This document shows positions 23,673 to 32,196 of a stretch of 35,293 nucleotides of DNA, one piece after another. A program made the position numbers and the translations under genes. This DNA comes from Rubrivivax sp. (GTDB lineage: Bacteria; Pseudomonadota; Gammaproteobacteria; Burkholderiales; Burkholderiaceae_C), in NCBI GenBank assembly GCA_030653505.1, contig JAURZK010000139.1, positions 1 through 35,293 of the forward strand. The letters are read 5' to 3'. The notes below the pieces were generated by a model. That model was given only the letters and a program-made list of their open reading frames with translations, ran no database searches and was not told the DNA's origin. Each line of letters starts with the position of its first letter. Positions within the stretch are counted from its first letter, which is position 1.

Positions 23673-23786
23673 TCACTCCTGAAACGCATGGACGGCGACG
23701 CAGACCACGGCCAGCCCGATCAGGCTCTGCAGCGCGGGCCAGGACGACGGGCGCCGGCCGAGCGAACCCACGCGGCTCTTGCTCAT
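23673..23786 (-). pseudogene. 5' remnant of a second copS
   Basis: Reads [12 protein letters not shown] and ALQSLIGLAVVCVAVHA, matching the first ~34 residues of the intact kinase at 14367, then diverges and stops after FQE. It overlaps the copR stop by ATGA, the normal two-gene arrangement. The rest of the kinase is absent, so the adjacent copR has no kinase of its own. Confidence 0.88.
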
Positions 23787-24469
23787 TCGTCGCGCGCCTC
23801 CAGCACATAACCCATGCCACGCGCGGTATGCAGGAGCGTGCGTTCGAAAGGGGCGTCGAGCTTGCCGCGCAGCCGGCGTACTGCCACGTCGATGACGTTG
23901 GTGGCGCTGTCGAAGTTCATGTCCCACACCTGTTCCGCGATCTCGGTGCGCGACAGCACTTCGCCCTGGCGGCGCAGCAGCAGCGTCAGCAGGGTGAACT
24001 CCTTGGCCGTGAGATCCAGCCGCTGGCCGGCGCGGGTGGCCCTGCGGCGCACCAGGTCGAGTTCGAGATCGGCCAGGCCGAGAACCGTTGTTCCTTCGAC
24101 ATCGCGGGTGGGCCGTGTGCGGCGCAGCAGCACCTCGATGCGGGCCACGAGCTCCGAAAACGCGAAGGGCTTGACCAAGTAGTCGTCTGCGCCGCCTTGC
24201 AAGCCCTTCACGCGATCTTCGATCCGGATTCGCGCGGTGAGCATCAGCACGGGTGTCTGCTTGCTCTGGCGCAGCGCGGCGAGCAGGCCCAGGCCGTCGA
24301 TGCCCGGCAGCATGCCGTCGAGCACGAGCAGGTGGTGGTCGCCCTCCATCGCGAGGTGCAGGCCATCGACACCGTTGTGGGCCACGTCCACGACATAGCC
24401 CTCCTCGGTCAGACCCCTGCGCAGGTATTCCGCGAGCTTGACCTCATCCTCGACGACCAACAGTTTCAT
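23783..24469 (-). CDS. copR: CopR-type response regulator, second copy
   Basis: OmpR-family regulator of 228 residues, about 89% identical to the copy at 14438-15124. The phosphorylation pocket (Asp8, Asp51, Lys101) is intact, and the winged helix keeps [17 protein letters not shown] and [15 protein letters not shown] unchanged. Its partner kinase gene is truncated directly downstream. If active, it must be phosphorylated by the intact CopS of module A or another donor. A TGAC-N6-GTCA operator lies 35 bases upstream, shared with the divergent DUF4148 gene. Confidence 0.94.
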   Translation of the reverse strand: MKLLVVEDEVKLAEYLRRGLTEEGYVVDVAHNGVDGLHLAMEGDHHLLVLDGMLPGIDGLGLLAALRQSKQTPVLMLTARIRIEDRVKGLQGGADDYLVKPFAFSELVARIEVLLRRTRPTRDVEGTTVLGLADLELDLVRRRATRAGQRLDLTAKEFTLLTLLLRRQGEVLSRTEIAEQVWDMNFDSATNVIDVAVRRLRGKLDAPFERTLLHTARGMGYVLEARDE

Positions 24470-24504
24470 GCCTGCCGGAGCCCCTGGTGCGCTTCAGGTT
24501 CGGG

Positions 24505-24558
24505 TGACGAACTTGTCATCTTGCGGACCCACTCATGTTTGGATGCAGTTTCTAGAGT
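24505..24558 (+). promoter_or_regulatory. CopR-type operator and -10 of DUF4148 gene 2
   Basis: TGAC-GAACTT-GTCA at 24505-24518, exactly 34 bases, then TAGAGT at 24553-24558. TGTT lies at the same offset in the spacer as in the other three promoters. Confidence 0.75.
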
Positions 24559-24564
24559 GGCGCT

Positions 24565-24627
24565 CATGCCATCGGGCATGCCCCGGCAGGACGCCGGCGG
24601 TGACAACCCCACCAAGGAATCGACGCC
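24565..24627 (+). ncRNA. 5' leader with two stem-loops (DUF4148 gene 2)
   Basis: Predicted 63-base leader. Stem-loop 1 (24565-24580) is identical to that of gene 1, CATGCC atcg GGCATG. Stem-loop 2 (24583-24597) is CCGGC, a 5-base loop, GCCGG; the sequence differs from gene 1 but the pairing and loop size are kept. AAGGA lies nine bases before the ATG. Confidence 0.6.
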
Positions 24628-24963
24628 ATGAACCTTCGCAAAGCCACCGTGCTGTCCGTCTTCGCCGCCGCGATCACGCTGCCCGGCCTGTCGTTCGCCA
24701 CCTCGGAGTGGCACCCGAGCAATGGCGAGGCGGGCTTCACCTACCACCCGGACCATGTCAAGAGCACGAAGACGCGCGCCGAAGCGCGCGCCGAGTTGGA
24801 GGCAGCGCGCAAGGACGGGACGCTGGCCCTGATGCAGCGGGGCGCGCCGCTGCCGCCGAAGGCCACGGGGCCGGGCAAGACCCGCGAGCAGGTGATCAGC
24901 GAACTGCTCAACGAGACGCCCCAGGAGCGTCGCGCCAGGATGCACATGCACTCGGGCAGTTGA
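24628..24963 (+). CDS. DUF4148-like small exported protein 2
   Basis: Paralogue of the protein at 15282, also 111 residues. The signal peptide ends near SFAT (residue 25). Best conserved are HPDHVKSTKTRAE, the segment EAARKDGTLALMQR-GAPLP and TGPGKTREQVISELLNETP. The signal peptide and the last residues (MHMHSGS, with Met and His) have drifted most. It diverges from copR copy 2 and converges on czcD. Operator, spacing, leader length and leader hairpins all match gene 1, so the two are probably co-induced. Confidence 0.85.
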   Translation: MNLRKATVLSVFAAAITLPGLSFATSEWHPSNGEAGFTYHPDHVKSTKTRAEARAELEAARKDGTLALMQRGAPLPPKATGPGKTREQVISELLNETPQERRARMHMHSGS

Positions 24964-24983
24964 GCCTATGTCGCATGACGCTG

Positions 24984-25005
24984 GCCTGGCAGAACGAAGC
25001 CAGGC
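24984..25005. terminator. stem-loop between convergent DUF4148 gene and czcD
   Basis: GCCTGGC and GCCAGGC pair around an 8-base loop, between two convergent stops. There is no T-run, so it is a weak intrinsic terminator at best. Confidence 0.45.
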
Positions 25006-25027
25006 AGGCCATCCACCGGCATCCGGG

Positions 25028-25981
25028 TCAGTGAACGTGGCCCGCATGCGATTCACGTGCTTGTGCAGGGACGCGGTGATCCACGAAGTTGCAGCCGTCC
25101 TCTGAGTGCTGGCACGCAGTCGGCTCGACCTGCAGCGTCGTGTGGAAGACCTTGAAACGGTCGGCCAGCATCTCCTTGAGGGGCTCGATCAGCGCAGCGC
25201 CGTCGATATTCGCTGCGTGAACGACATGTGCGGTGAGCGCGTTCTTGCCGCTGGTGAGCACCCAGACATGCAGATCGTGCACACCAGTGACACCCGGCAC
25301 GGCGAGCATCGTGCGAGCGACCTCGTCGACATCCACACCTTCTGGTGCACCTTCGAGCAGGATGTTCAGGCTCTCCTTCAGCAGCACCCAGGTGCGCGGC
25401 AAAACCCACAGGCCGATGCCCACTGCAACCAGGGTATCGACCCAGGCCCATCCGGTGAACCGGATCACCAGCGCCGCGACGATGACGCCGATCGACCCGA
25501 GCATGTCGGCCCAGACTTCCAGGTACGCGCCCTTGACGTTGAGGCTGGTGTCCTTGCCGCTCTGGAGGAACCGCATGCTGAGCAGATTGACGGCCAGGCC
25601 CAGGGTGGCCACCACCAACATGCCCAGGGGCTGCACTTCGGCCGGGGCGTTGAAGCGGCGGTAGGCTTCGTAGAGGATGTAGAGGGCCACACCGAACAGC
25701 AGCACCGCATTGAGCGCTGCGGCCAGGATCTCGAATCGGTGGTAGCCGTAGGTGCGCTTCGCGTCGGCCGGCCGCCGCGCGATGCGGACGGCCGCCACGG
25801 CGATGGCCAAGGCCGCCGCGTCGGTGAACATGTGCGCTGCATCGGCAAGCAACGCCAGGCTCTGGAAAACGACGCCGGCGATGACCTCGGCGATGAGAAA
25901 GGTCGAGGTCAGGCCCAACGCCATCCAGAGGGCCCGCTCATTGCCCGTCGCGGGAATCGCGTGGCTGTGCCCGCCGCTCAT
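25028..25981 (-). CDS. czcD: CzcD-type cation diffusion facilitator
   Basis: Inner-membrane proton-coupled metal exporter of the CDF family, 317 residues, moving Zn/Co/Cd from cytosol to periplasm. Six helices fit. Transport-site residues are His50 and Asp54 in DAAHMFTDA. In the second half LEVWADMLGS places Glu155 and Asp159, with Glu where YiiP-type pumps have His; this may alter the metal preference. The C-terminal cytoplasmic domain has HDLHVWVLTSGKNALTAHV, and the tail is Cys/His-rich (ACQHSEDGCNFVDH, AGHVH). The N-terminus begins MSGGHSHA. It is the last gene of the module B efflux run; module A has no such gene. Confidence 0.94.
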   Translation of the reverse strand: MSGGHSHAIPATGNERALWMALGLTSTFLIAEVIAGVVFQSLALLADAAHMFTDAAALAIAVAAVRIARRPADAKRTYGYHRFEILAAALNAVLLFGVALYILYEAYRRFNAPAEVQPLGMLVVATLGLAVNLLSMRFLQSGKDTSLNVKGAYLEVWADMLGSIGVIVAALVIRFTGWAWVDTLVAVGIGLWVLPRTWVLLKESLNILLEGAPEGVDVDEVARTMLAVPGVTGVHDLHVWVLTSGKNALTAHVVHAANIDGAALIEPLKEMLADRFKVFHTTLQVEPTACQHSEDGCNFVDHRVPAQARESHAGHVH

Positions 25982-26033
25982 GCCAGCGTCCTCTGCGCCG
26001 AAGGTGCCCGGCCGGTGTCAGCGGACCTCAGGC

Positions 26034-26279
26034 TCAATGCCCACGCGGTTGTTTGCGCGGGGGCTTCGACCGCTTCGACGGTTTGCTCGCTCCGCGGTGT
26101 TCGTTCAATCGACGTTGCAACTGCTGTGAATAGGAAGGCGCGGGCTTCGGAACCGGCAGAGGATGCCGCTTGCGCCACCAGCGGAACACGGCGTATCCGA
26201 CGACGGCAGTGGCCAGGATGACGAGCCAAATCCACGCCATCGTTTGGGCCAAAGAGGTTTCCAGCCACTTGTAGCGCAT
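26034..26279 (-). CDS. small membrane protein, copy B
   Basis: 81-residue paralogue of the protein at 15632-15880. One membrane helix spans about residues 12-33 (AQTMAWIWLVILATAVVGYA), followed by RWWRKRHPLPVPKPAPSYSQQL and a very basic tail (KPSKRSKPPRKQPRGH). GGAGG precedes the start. It lies between the lipoprotein gene and czcD; 195 bases without a visible gene separate it from the lipoprotein gene. Function unknown; retention in both modules beside the efflux genes suggests a linked role. Confidence 0.78.
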   Translation of the reverse strand: MRYKWLETSLAQTMAWIWLVILATAVVGYAVFRWWRKRHPLPVPKPAPSYSQQLQRRLNEHRGASKPSKRSKPPRKQPRGH

Positions 26280-26474
26280 GCTGTGGCCCTCCGTTCATTG
26301 CGGCGTGTGATCGAACGCCAACCTGCGGATGGCAGCGAGAGTCAATGTGCCTTCGCTCCGGCCCAGCAGCGGCAGTGACAAAGAGGGCCGCAGCTGCGCT
26401 TACCCTGGCGGGCGCGCGCTGCGGGCCGCGACACCGATCACATCGTGGGCTAGGCATCGACGCTTGCGCTCCAA

Positions 26475-27017
26475 CTACTGCACATCGGCAACCAGCCGCA
26501 GCCGCGCGACGCGAGTGCGGCCCTCGGCCAGGTCGCCATGTTCGAGTCGGTAGGTGCTGCCCCAGGTCCAGACGGACCCCACCAGTTCCACGACCCGCAC
26601 GTCACCGGCTGCGCCGGTGACCGCCAACTCAGTCGCACCCTCGCTCCACGTGGCAGCGAACGTGTGCGGGCCTGGCCGCATGCGCAGGCGCACGAAGGAC
26701 TCAGGCGTCGTCACCACCGTCGGACCGCCGTCGACTCTTAGCTGCACCGGGTTGACCGTATCGCCCCACCGCTTGCGAACGACATACACGGTCAGAAGGC
26801 CAGGAGTCGGCTCGAAACGCTTCGATTCAACCTCGACCGATTCCGGCGGAATCGGCGTGGGCGTGCAAGTCAACTTTCGGCTGTGCCACTTGCCAGTCGC
26901 GAAGCAATACGTGCCATCCGGGTTGGGTGGCTGCATCGGCTTGGTCATGCAGCCCGCGCTGAGCAGGCCGACAAGTCCAGCACCGACGAGCACGGTCCGA
27001 CGCGAAACGTGTTTCAT
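26475..27017 (-). CDS. exported lipoprotein, copy B (intact)
   Basis: 180-residue lipoprotein. The leader SRRTVLVGAGLVGLLSAGC combines a twin-arginine-like pair (Arg6-Arg7) with a lipobox at Cys23. Mature features are a Cys pair region (DGTYCFATGKWHSRKLTCT) and a beta-rich domain with VNPVQLRVDGG, FVRLRMRPGPHTFAATW and ELVGSVWTWGSTYRLEHG. The FVRLR-RPG-H pattern recalls DUF2846-type lipoproteins, but I am not certain. The copy in module A is a pseudogene. Its maturation would need LspA, of which a copy is encoded at 10366. Confidence 0.8.
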   Translation of the reverse strand: MKHVSRRTVLVGAGLVGLLSAGCMTKPMQPPNPDGTYCFATGKWHSRKLTCTPTPIPPESVEVESKRFEPTPGLLTVYVVRKRWGDTVNPVQLRVDGGPTVVTTPESFVRLRMRPGPHTFAATWSEGATELAVTGAAGDVRVVELVGSVWTWGSTYRLEHGDLAEGRTRVARLRLVADVQ

Positions 27018-27036
27018 GGCTTGGCGCCTTCACATG

Positions 27037-27414
27037 TCACTTGAGTGTGAAGCGCGCTGACACGGCGGGCTTGCCGTTCAGAGCCACCTCCGCCAACACC
27101 TTGGTGCCGGCGCCGACCTTGAAGCTGCCCTTGGCTTCCAGCTTGTCGCCCGCGAGCGCCAGCGGCGCCTCGGTCTTGTCGTTGCCGTTGAACACCGTGA
27201 TCTTGCCGGTGGCGCTGGTCAGCTTCATCGCCTTGCCATGGTCGCTGACGTGGATGACGATGAGGTCTGGCTTGGCGACGAGTTCCATGTCACCGGCCTT
27301 GGTCTCGACCACAACGCCGCCGAACTTGGGCGCATGGTCTTCGGCGGCATACAGCGCGGTGGCCGGCAGCGCCAGTGCGGATGCGGCCAGCAGGGGAATC
27401 AGAAACTTCTTCAT
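27037..27414 (-). CDS. small periplasmic efflux-associated protein, copy B
   Basis: 125-residue paralogue of the protein at 16333-16707. A signal peptide spans 1-23. The mature part begins EDHAPKFGGVVVETKAGDMELV, then IVIHVSDHGKAMKL and AGDKLEAKGSFKVGAGTKV. The strong match over the last third (GDKLEA-GSFKVG-GTK, then GKPA---RFT-K) shows common origin with copy A. AAAGGA lies before the start. It follows the PII-like gene by 37 bases. Probable periplasmic helper of the efflux system. Confidence 0.82.
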   Translation of the reverse strand: MKKFLIPLLAASALALPATALYAAEDHAPKFGGVVVETKAGDMELVAKPDLIVIHVSDHGKAMKLTSATGKITVFNGNDKTEAPLALAGDKLEAKGSFKVGAGTKVLAEVALNGKPAVSARFTLK

Positions 27415-27451
27415 CGTGAGTCCTTTCGGGGTTGGGGGAACGGAGTTGGCG

Positions 27452-27790
27452 TCAGTGAATGGCGATGGCCTGCACGACCTCGGTGACGGTGATCCAGCCG
27501 GCAACAGCCTGGCCGGTGCGTGCCGATGCCTGGATGGCAGCGACGATCTCGTCCACTTCGCCGTCCTCGCAAAGCAGTTCCAGCTTGTATTCGTTGACCA
27601 CCTCGTCGCCGAGGTCCATCGAGTAGTGCTGCTCGCCACTGTCCAGCGGCATGATCGAACCCTTGACGACGTACATGGCCAGGTTGTGGCGCCGGCCGGC
27701 ACGTTGTCCGCCCCAGGCGGGGGAGTTCTTCAGGGCCGCGATCACATCGGCGACGCGGCTGCTGTGTACATAGGCTTTGACTTCTTTCAT
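27452..27790 (-). CDS. PII-like protein of the RND efflux operon
   Basis: 112-residue protein with the alpha/beta plan of PII-like trimers: MKEVKAYVHSSRVADVIAAL at the N-terminus, then a loop region (AWGGQRAGRRHNLAMYVVKG), KLELLCEDGEVDEIVAAIQ and WITVTEV at the C-terminus. It lacks the classical GlnB uridylylation loop by my reading. A PII subgroup tied to heavy-metal RND genes has been described (PII-NG), and this gene's coupling to czcA by an ATGA overlap fits that group. It is cytoplasmic, so it could sense a nucleotide or metal and tune the pump from inside. Confidence 0.82.
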   Translation of the reverse strand: MKEVKAYVHSSRVADVIAALKNSPAWGGQRAGRRHNLAMYVVKGSIMPLDSGEQHYSMDLGDEVVNEYKLELLCEDGEVDEIVAAIQASARTGQAVAGWITVTEVVQAIAIH

Positions 27791-30700
27791 GGCGTGTCCT
27801 CGGTGGGTGTCTGGAGCAGGGGAGGGGCAGCGTTGTCCTGCATTTCTTCGGCGGCTTCACGTTTGCGTTGCCTGGCTTCCGCGCGCGACTCGGACCACTC
27901 GTAGATCAGCGGCAGCAGCAACAGCGTCAGCAGTGTCGAAGTGATCAGCCCGCCGATCACGACGGTGGCCAGCGGTCGCTGCGTCTCGGCGCCGACGCCG
28001 GTGGACAGCAGCATCGGCACCAGGCCGAGGATCGCCACCGAGGCCGTCATCAGCACCGGCCTCAAGCGCAGCGCCGCACCCTGGCGCACGGCGTCGCGGA
28101 TCGACAAGCCGTGTTTTCGCTGGTCGTTGAGGAAGGTCACCAGCACGATGCCGTTCAACATCGCCACGCCGAACACCGCGATGAAGCCGATGGCCGAAGG
28201 CACCGACAGGTACTGGCCGGTGGTGAACAGACCGATGATCCCGCCGATGATGGCGAAGGGCACGTTGGCGATGATCAGCGTGGCATGCCGCACCGAGTTG
28301 AACGCGGTGTACAGCAGGATGAAGATCAGGCCGATGGTCAGCGGCACGATCACCCCCAGCCGGGCCATGGCGCGCTGCTGGTTCTCGAACGCACCGCCCC
28401 ATTCGACCCAGTAGCCGGTGGGTATCTTCACCTGGGCCTTGATGGCCGCGTCGGCGTCCTTCACGAAACCGTCGATGTCCCGGCCCTGCACGTCCATCTG
28501 CAGGACGGCGTAGCGTTGCAGGGCTTCCCGGCGCACGAAGGTGTAGCCCTCGGCCAGCTCGATCTTCGCGACTTGAGAGAACGGCACGATGGCGCCCTCA
28601 GACGTGCGGATCGGGATCTGTGCGATCGCCGACGGGCTGCTGCGGAACTCGTCGGCCAGACGCACGGCGATGTCGAAGCGGCGGGTGCCGTCGATCAGCG
28701 TCGAGACCGTTTCACCGCCGACGCCGGCCTGCACCACCGCCAGGATGTCGTCGGCGTTCAGGCCGTAGCGCGCAGCGGCCTGGCGATCCACCTTGATCAC
28801 CATCTGCGGCTTGCCCTTGTTGGCCTCGGCCGCAAGATCGGCCACGCCCGGAACGGCGCCGATCACGCCCTTGATCTGCGCCGAGAGTTCTTCGAGCTTG
28901 TCCAGGTCTTCGCCGTAGATCTTCAGCGCCAGGGTGGCGCGAACGCCGGAGATCAGTTCTTCCACCCGCATCTGGATCGGCTGCGTGGCGCCGAACACGG
29001 CCGTGGCGACCTCGCCCTCCAGGAACTCCTGCATCTCCTTGCCGAGCGCCGAATACGACTGCTTGACGGGCCATTCCTCCTTGGGTTTGAGGTCGAGCAG
29101 AACCTCCATGTAGTTGACGTCGGCCGTCTCGCCCTTTTCGGCGCGCCCGATCGTGGCCAGCACCGACTTCACCTGCGGATACTTCTTGCGCAGGCTGGCG
29201 TCCATCACGTTGGCAACGCGGATGGATTCGTCGAGCGACGTGGACGGAATGCCGACCACGCGGAACATGATCGCGTCTTCCTGCAGCGTGGGCATGAACT
29301 CCTTGCCCAGGAAGGGGAACAGCGCCAGGGAGCCGAGCAACAGCGCGACGGCGGTGCCGACCACGATCTTCTTGCGGTCCAGCGCCCAATCCAGCGCCGG
29401 CAGGTAGGCCTTCTTGGCCCAGCGCACGAGCCAGGTGTCCTTCTCTTCCTTCGGCTTCAGGATCAGTGCAGCCAGCACCGGCACCAGCGTCAGGCTGAGC
29501 AGCAGCGAGCCTGCCATCGCGAAGGTGATGGTCAGCGCCATCGGCTTGAACAGCTTGCCTTCCAGCCCCGTCAGCGAGAACAGCGGCAGGAACACCACGA
29601 TGATGATCATGATGGCGAAGGCAATCGGGTTGGCCACTTCGCGCGCCGCTTCCAGCACCACGTGCGTGCGGTTGATGGGCCGGCCGGACTCGCGTGCGTG
29701 GGCCAGCAGCCGGAAGGCGTTTTCCACCATCACCACGGCCCCGTCGACCATCATTCCGATGCCGATGGCCAGGCCCGCCAGGGACATCAGGTTCGCCGAC
29801 ATGCCGAAGCGCTGCATCATGATGAAGGCGAAGAGCATCGCCAGCGGCAGCGTCACGATCACGACGATGGCCGAGCGGAACTCACCGAGGAACAGGAACA
29901 GGATCACCGCCACCAGGATCGAGCCCTCGATCAGGGCGTTGGTGGAGGTCTTCAGCGCCTTGTCGACGATCTCGGTGCGGTCATAGGCCGCCTTCAACTC
30001 GATGCCCTTGGGCAAGGCCGCCTGCGCGATGGCGAGCTTGGCTTTGACGGCCGCGACCACCGTGGCGGCGTTCTCGTTGATGCGCGCCAGCGCAATGCCG
30101 AGAACGGTTTCCTGGCCATTGCGCGTGACGGCACCGAAGCGCACGGCAGGTGCTTCCTTCACATCGGCCACGTCTCGCACGTAAACCGGCGCGCCATTGC
30201 GTTCAGCCACCACGATGGTGCCGATGTCAGCGGCGTTGCTGACCAGCCCGAGACCGCGCACCAGATACTGCTCGACGCCGATGTTCAGGTACTGGCCGCC
30301 GACCTGCTTATTGTTGGCCGTCAGCCGCTCCATCACCTCCTTGAACGACAGCCCGTACTTCACCAGCTTGCGCGGATCGATCTGCACCTGGAACTGCTTC
30401 TCGTGGCCGCCCCAGGTCGTCACGTCGTCCACGCCCGGCGCCGTACGCAGGATCAGGCGCACCGTCCAGTCGTGCAAGGTGCGCAGGTCCATCGCGCTGA
30501 GCTTCTTGTCGGCGTCTTCGATCGTGTACCAGAAGACCTGGCCGAGGCCCGAGCTGTTGGGCCCGAGCTCCGGCTCGCCATAACCGGCGGGCAGGCGGCC
30601 CTTGACCTCCTGCAGCTTTTCGCCCACCAGCCGGCGCGCGAAGTAGATGTCGACGTCGTCAGCGAAGTAAACCGCCACGTAGGACAGGCCGAACAGCGAC

Positions 30701-30954
30701 ACCGAACGCACGACCTCGACCTTGGTCAGGCCCGCCATCGCGGCTTCGATCGGTACGGTCAGCAGCTTTTCGATGTCTTCGGCGGCGACACCGGGAGATT
30801 CGGTGTAGATGTTCACCTGTGTGGGGGTGACATCGGGGAAGGCATCCACCGGCACCTGCCGGTAGGCCATGACGCCCAGGCCGACGAGCACGGCAAAGGC
30901 CACGAGAACCAGCACCTTGTAGCGCAGGCTGGCATCAACGAGTGCATTGAGCAT
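27787..30954 (-). CDS. czcA: HME-RND heavy-metal efflux pump, module B
   Basis: Inner-membrane RND proton antiporter of the CzcA/CusA family, 1055 residues, full length. It begins MLNALVDASLRYKVLVLVAF, with VPVDAFPDVTPTQVNIYTE in the usual first-loop position. TM4 reads LAIGIGMMVDGAVVMVEN, with a single Asp where module A has two acidic residues. ERLTANNKQVGGQYLNIG and TLALKIYGEDLDKLEELS mark the porter domains. The C-terminal tail is acidic and extended (EEMQDNAAPPLLQTPTEDTP). It overlaps the PII-like gene by ATGA and follows czcB by 15 bases. Metal specificity is not certain; the different TM4 suggests a substrate unlike that of module A. Confidence 0.95.
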   Translation of the reverse strand: MLNALVDASLRYKVLVLVAFAVLVGLGVMAYRQVPVDAFPDVTPTQVNIYTESPGVAAEDIEKLLTVPIEAAMAGLTKVEVVRSVSLFGLSYVAVYFADDVDIYFARRLVGEKLQEVKGRLPAGYGEPELGPNSSGLGQVFWYTIEDADKKLSAMDLRTLHDWTVRLILRTAPGVDDVTTWGGHEKQFQVQIDPRKLVKYGLSFKEVMERLTANNKQVGGQYLNIGVEQYLVRGLGLVSNAADIGTIVVAERNGAPVYVRDVADVKEAPAVRFGAVTRNGQETVLGIALARINENAATVVAAVKAKLAIAQAALPKGIELKAAYDRTEIVDKALKTSTNALIEGSILVAVILFLFLGEFRSAIVVIVTLPLAMLFAFIMMQRFGMSANLMSLAGLAIGIGMMVDGAVVMVENAFRLLAHARESGRPINRTHVVLEAAREVANPIAFAIMIIIVVFLPLFSLTGLEGKLFKPMALTITFAMAGSLLLSLTLVPVLAALILKPKEEKDTWLVRWAKKAYLPALDWALDRKKIVVGTAVALLLGSLALFPFLGKEFMPTLQEDAIMFRVVGIPSTSLDESIRVANVMDASLRKKYPQVKSVLATIGRAEKGETADVNYMEVLLDLKPKEEWPVKQSYSALGKEMQEFLEGEVATAVFGATQPIQMRVEELISGVRATLALKIYGEDLDKLEELSAQIKGVIGAVPGVADLAAEANKGKPQMVIKVDRQAAARYGLNADDILAVVQAGVGGETVSTLIDGTRRFDIAVRLADEFRSSPSAIAQIPIRTSEGAIVPFSQVAKIELAEGYTFVRREALQRYAVLQMDVQGRDIDGFVKDADAAIKAQVKIPTGYWVEWGGAFENQQRAMARLGVIVPLTIGLIFILLYTAFNSVRHATLIIANVPFAIIGGIIGLFTTGQYLSVPSAIGFIAVFGVAMLNGIVLVTFLNDQRKHGLSIRDAVRQGAALRLRPVLMTASVAILGLVPMLLSTGVGAETQRPLATVVIGGLITSTLLTLLLLPLIYEWSESRAEARQRKREAAEEMQDNAAPPLLQTPTEDTP

Positions 30955-30969
30955 GTTCAGTGGTCCTTC

Positions 30970-32196
30970 TCAATGCCCGTGGCCAAGCTGCGACTTCAGC
31001 TTGCGTGCCTTCAGCGCGTAGGCGCCCTCGGTCACCACCTGGTCGCCGGGCTTGACGCCTGACTTCAGCACCGTGCGGCCGGCGATGCGCTCGCCCGGCT
31101 CGACCTCGCGTGCTTCGTACGCACCCTGCTCGAAGACGAAGATCGTCGGCTTGCCCTCCAGCAGCACGATGGCTGCGTCGGGCAATGCAATGGCTTCGCG
31201 TTTCTCACCCACCGCTTCGATGGTGGCGGTGGCAAACATCTCGGGTTTGAGCCGGCCGTCGGCATTCGGCACTTCGATGCGCGCGGCGACGGTGCGCGTG
31301 TCCTTGTCGAGCATGGCGCCGATGTGGCCAACCTTGCCCGTGAAGGTTTCGCCTGGATAGGCGGGCACGGTGACCTTCGCACTCGCGCCGACGCGCACCT
31401 TCGACAGAGCTGCTTCCGGCAGCGCGGCCTGAATCCAGACGCGACTCAGGTCGGCGACGGTGAACATGGGTTCACTCGGCGTTGCCAGTTCACCCAGCGT
31501 CACCTTCTTCTCGATGACGGTGCCTGCAAACGGCGCTGTGACCGCGAAGCCGGACACGCTGTTGCCCGCGGCACCGGGCGCTCCGCCCAGCAGGCGCAAG
31601 CGGTCCGATGCGGCGCGCAGGGCAGCCACGGCCTTGTCGCGGTCGGCCTGCGCGCGCAGGAAGTCCTTGCGCGGGATGATCTCTTCGGCGTTCAGCGACT
31701 CGGCGCGCTTGAAGTCGGCTTCGGCAATGCGCAGTTCAGCCTGCGCCTGTGTCCACGCGGCGTGGGTTTCGCCGACCTCCACGCTGTCCAGCGTGGCCAG
31801 AATCTGCCCTGAGCGCACCTTGTCGCCCAGCTTGGCGGGCGCCGAGAGGATGCGGCCGTCGATGCGCGGCGACACCCGCACCAGGCGGTCCTGGTCGGGG
31901 AAGATGGTGGCGGTGACGACCACTGTTTCCCCCAGCGCCTGGGCCTTCATGGCCTCGACCTTGATGCCGGCGCGTTCGGCCTCTTCGCTGGTCAGCGTCA
32001 GCTCGCTGGCGCCTTCGGCGTGCTCGTCCTTGCCTTCGCCCTTCTTCTCGCCAGCGTGCGCGTCGGCCTTGGCGCTTGGCGCCGCCGGTGCATCCTTGGC
32101 GCTTTCCTTGCTGCAGGCTGCCAAGCCCAATGCCAGAGCCACAGCCCCGGCGATGGCTGCAAGGCGCAGCCGAAAGGTCTGATCAGGCGTGCTCAT
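30970..32196 (-). CDS. czcB: RND periplasmic adaptor lipoprotein, module B
   Basis: CzcB-type membrane-fusion protein, 408 residues. A lipobox (LGLAAC, Cys28) anchors it to the inner membrane, unlike the module A adaptor. A His/Glu/Lys-rich stretch follows (DAHAGEKKGEGKDEHAEG), then a barrel-sandwich (GRILSAPAKLGDKVRSGQIL), a helical hairpin (about 150-200) and FAVTAPFAGTVIEKKVTLGE. The end is KSQLGHGH, with terminal His. It overlaps czcC by ATGA. Confidence 0.93.
   Translation of the reverse strand: MSTPDQTFRLRLAAIAGAVALALGLAACSKESAKDAPAAPSAKADAHAGEKKGEGKDEHAEGASELTLTSEEAERAGIKVEAMKAQALGETVVVTATIFPDQDRLVRVSPRIDGRILSAPAKLGDKVRSGQILATLDSVEVGETHAAWTQAQAELRIAEADFKRAESLNAEEIIPRKDFLRAQADRDKAVAALRAASDRLRLLGGAPGAAGNSVSGFAVTAPFAGTVIEKKVTLGELATPSEPMFTVADLSRVWIQAALPEAALSKVRVGASAKVTVPAYPGETFTGKVGHIGAMLDKDTRTVAARIEVPNADGRLKPEMFATATIEAVGEKREAIALPDAAIVLLEGKPTIFVFEQGAYEAREVEPGERIAGRTVLKSGVKPGDQVVTEGAYALKARKLKSQLGHGH

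Noticed and set aside
27868..31062. Open plus-strand frame of about 1064 codons opposite the module B pump
   Set aside because: It is antisense to a full-length RND gene in high-GC DNA; the translation is His/Gln/Arg-rich noise with no domain.
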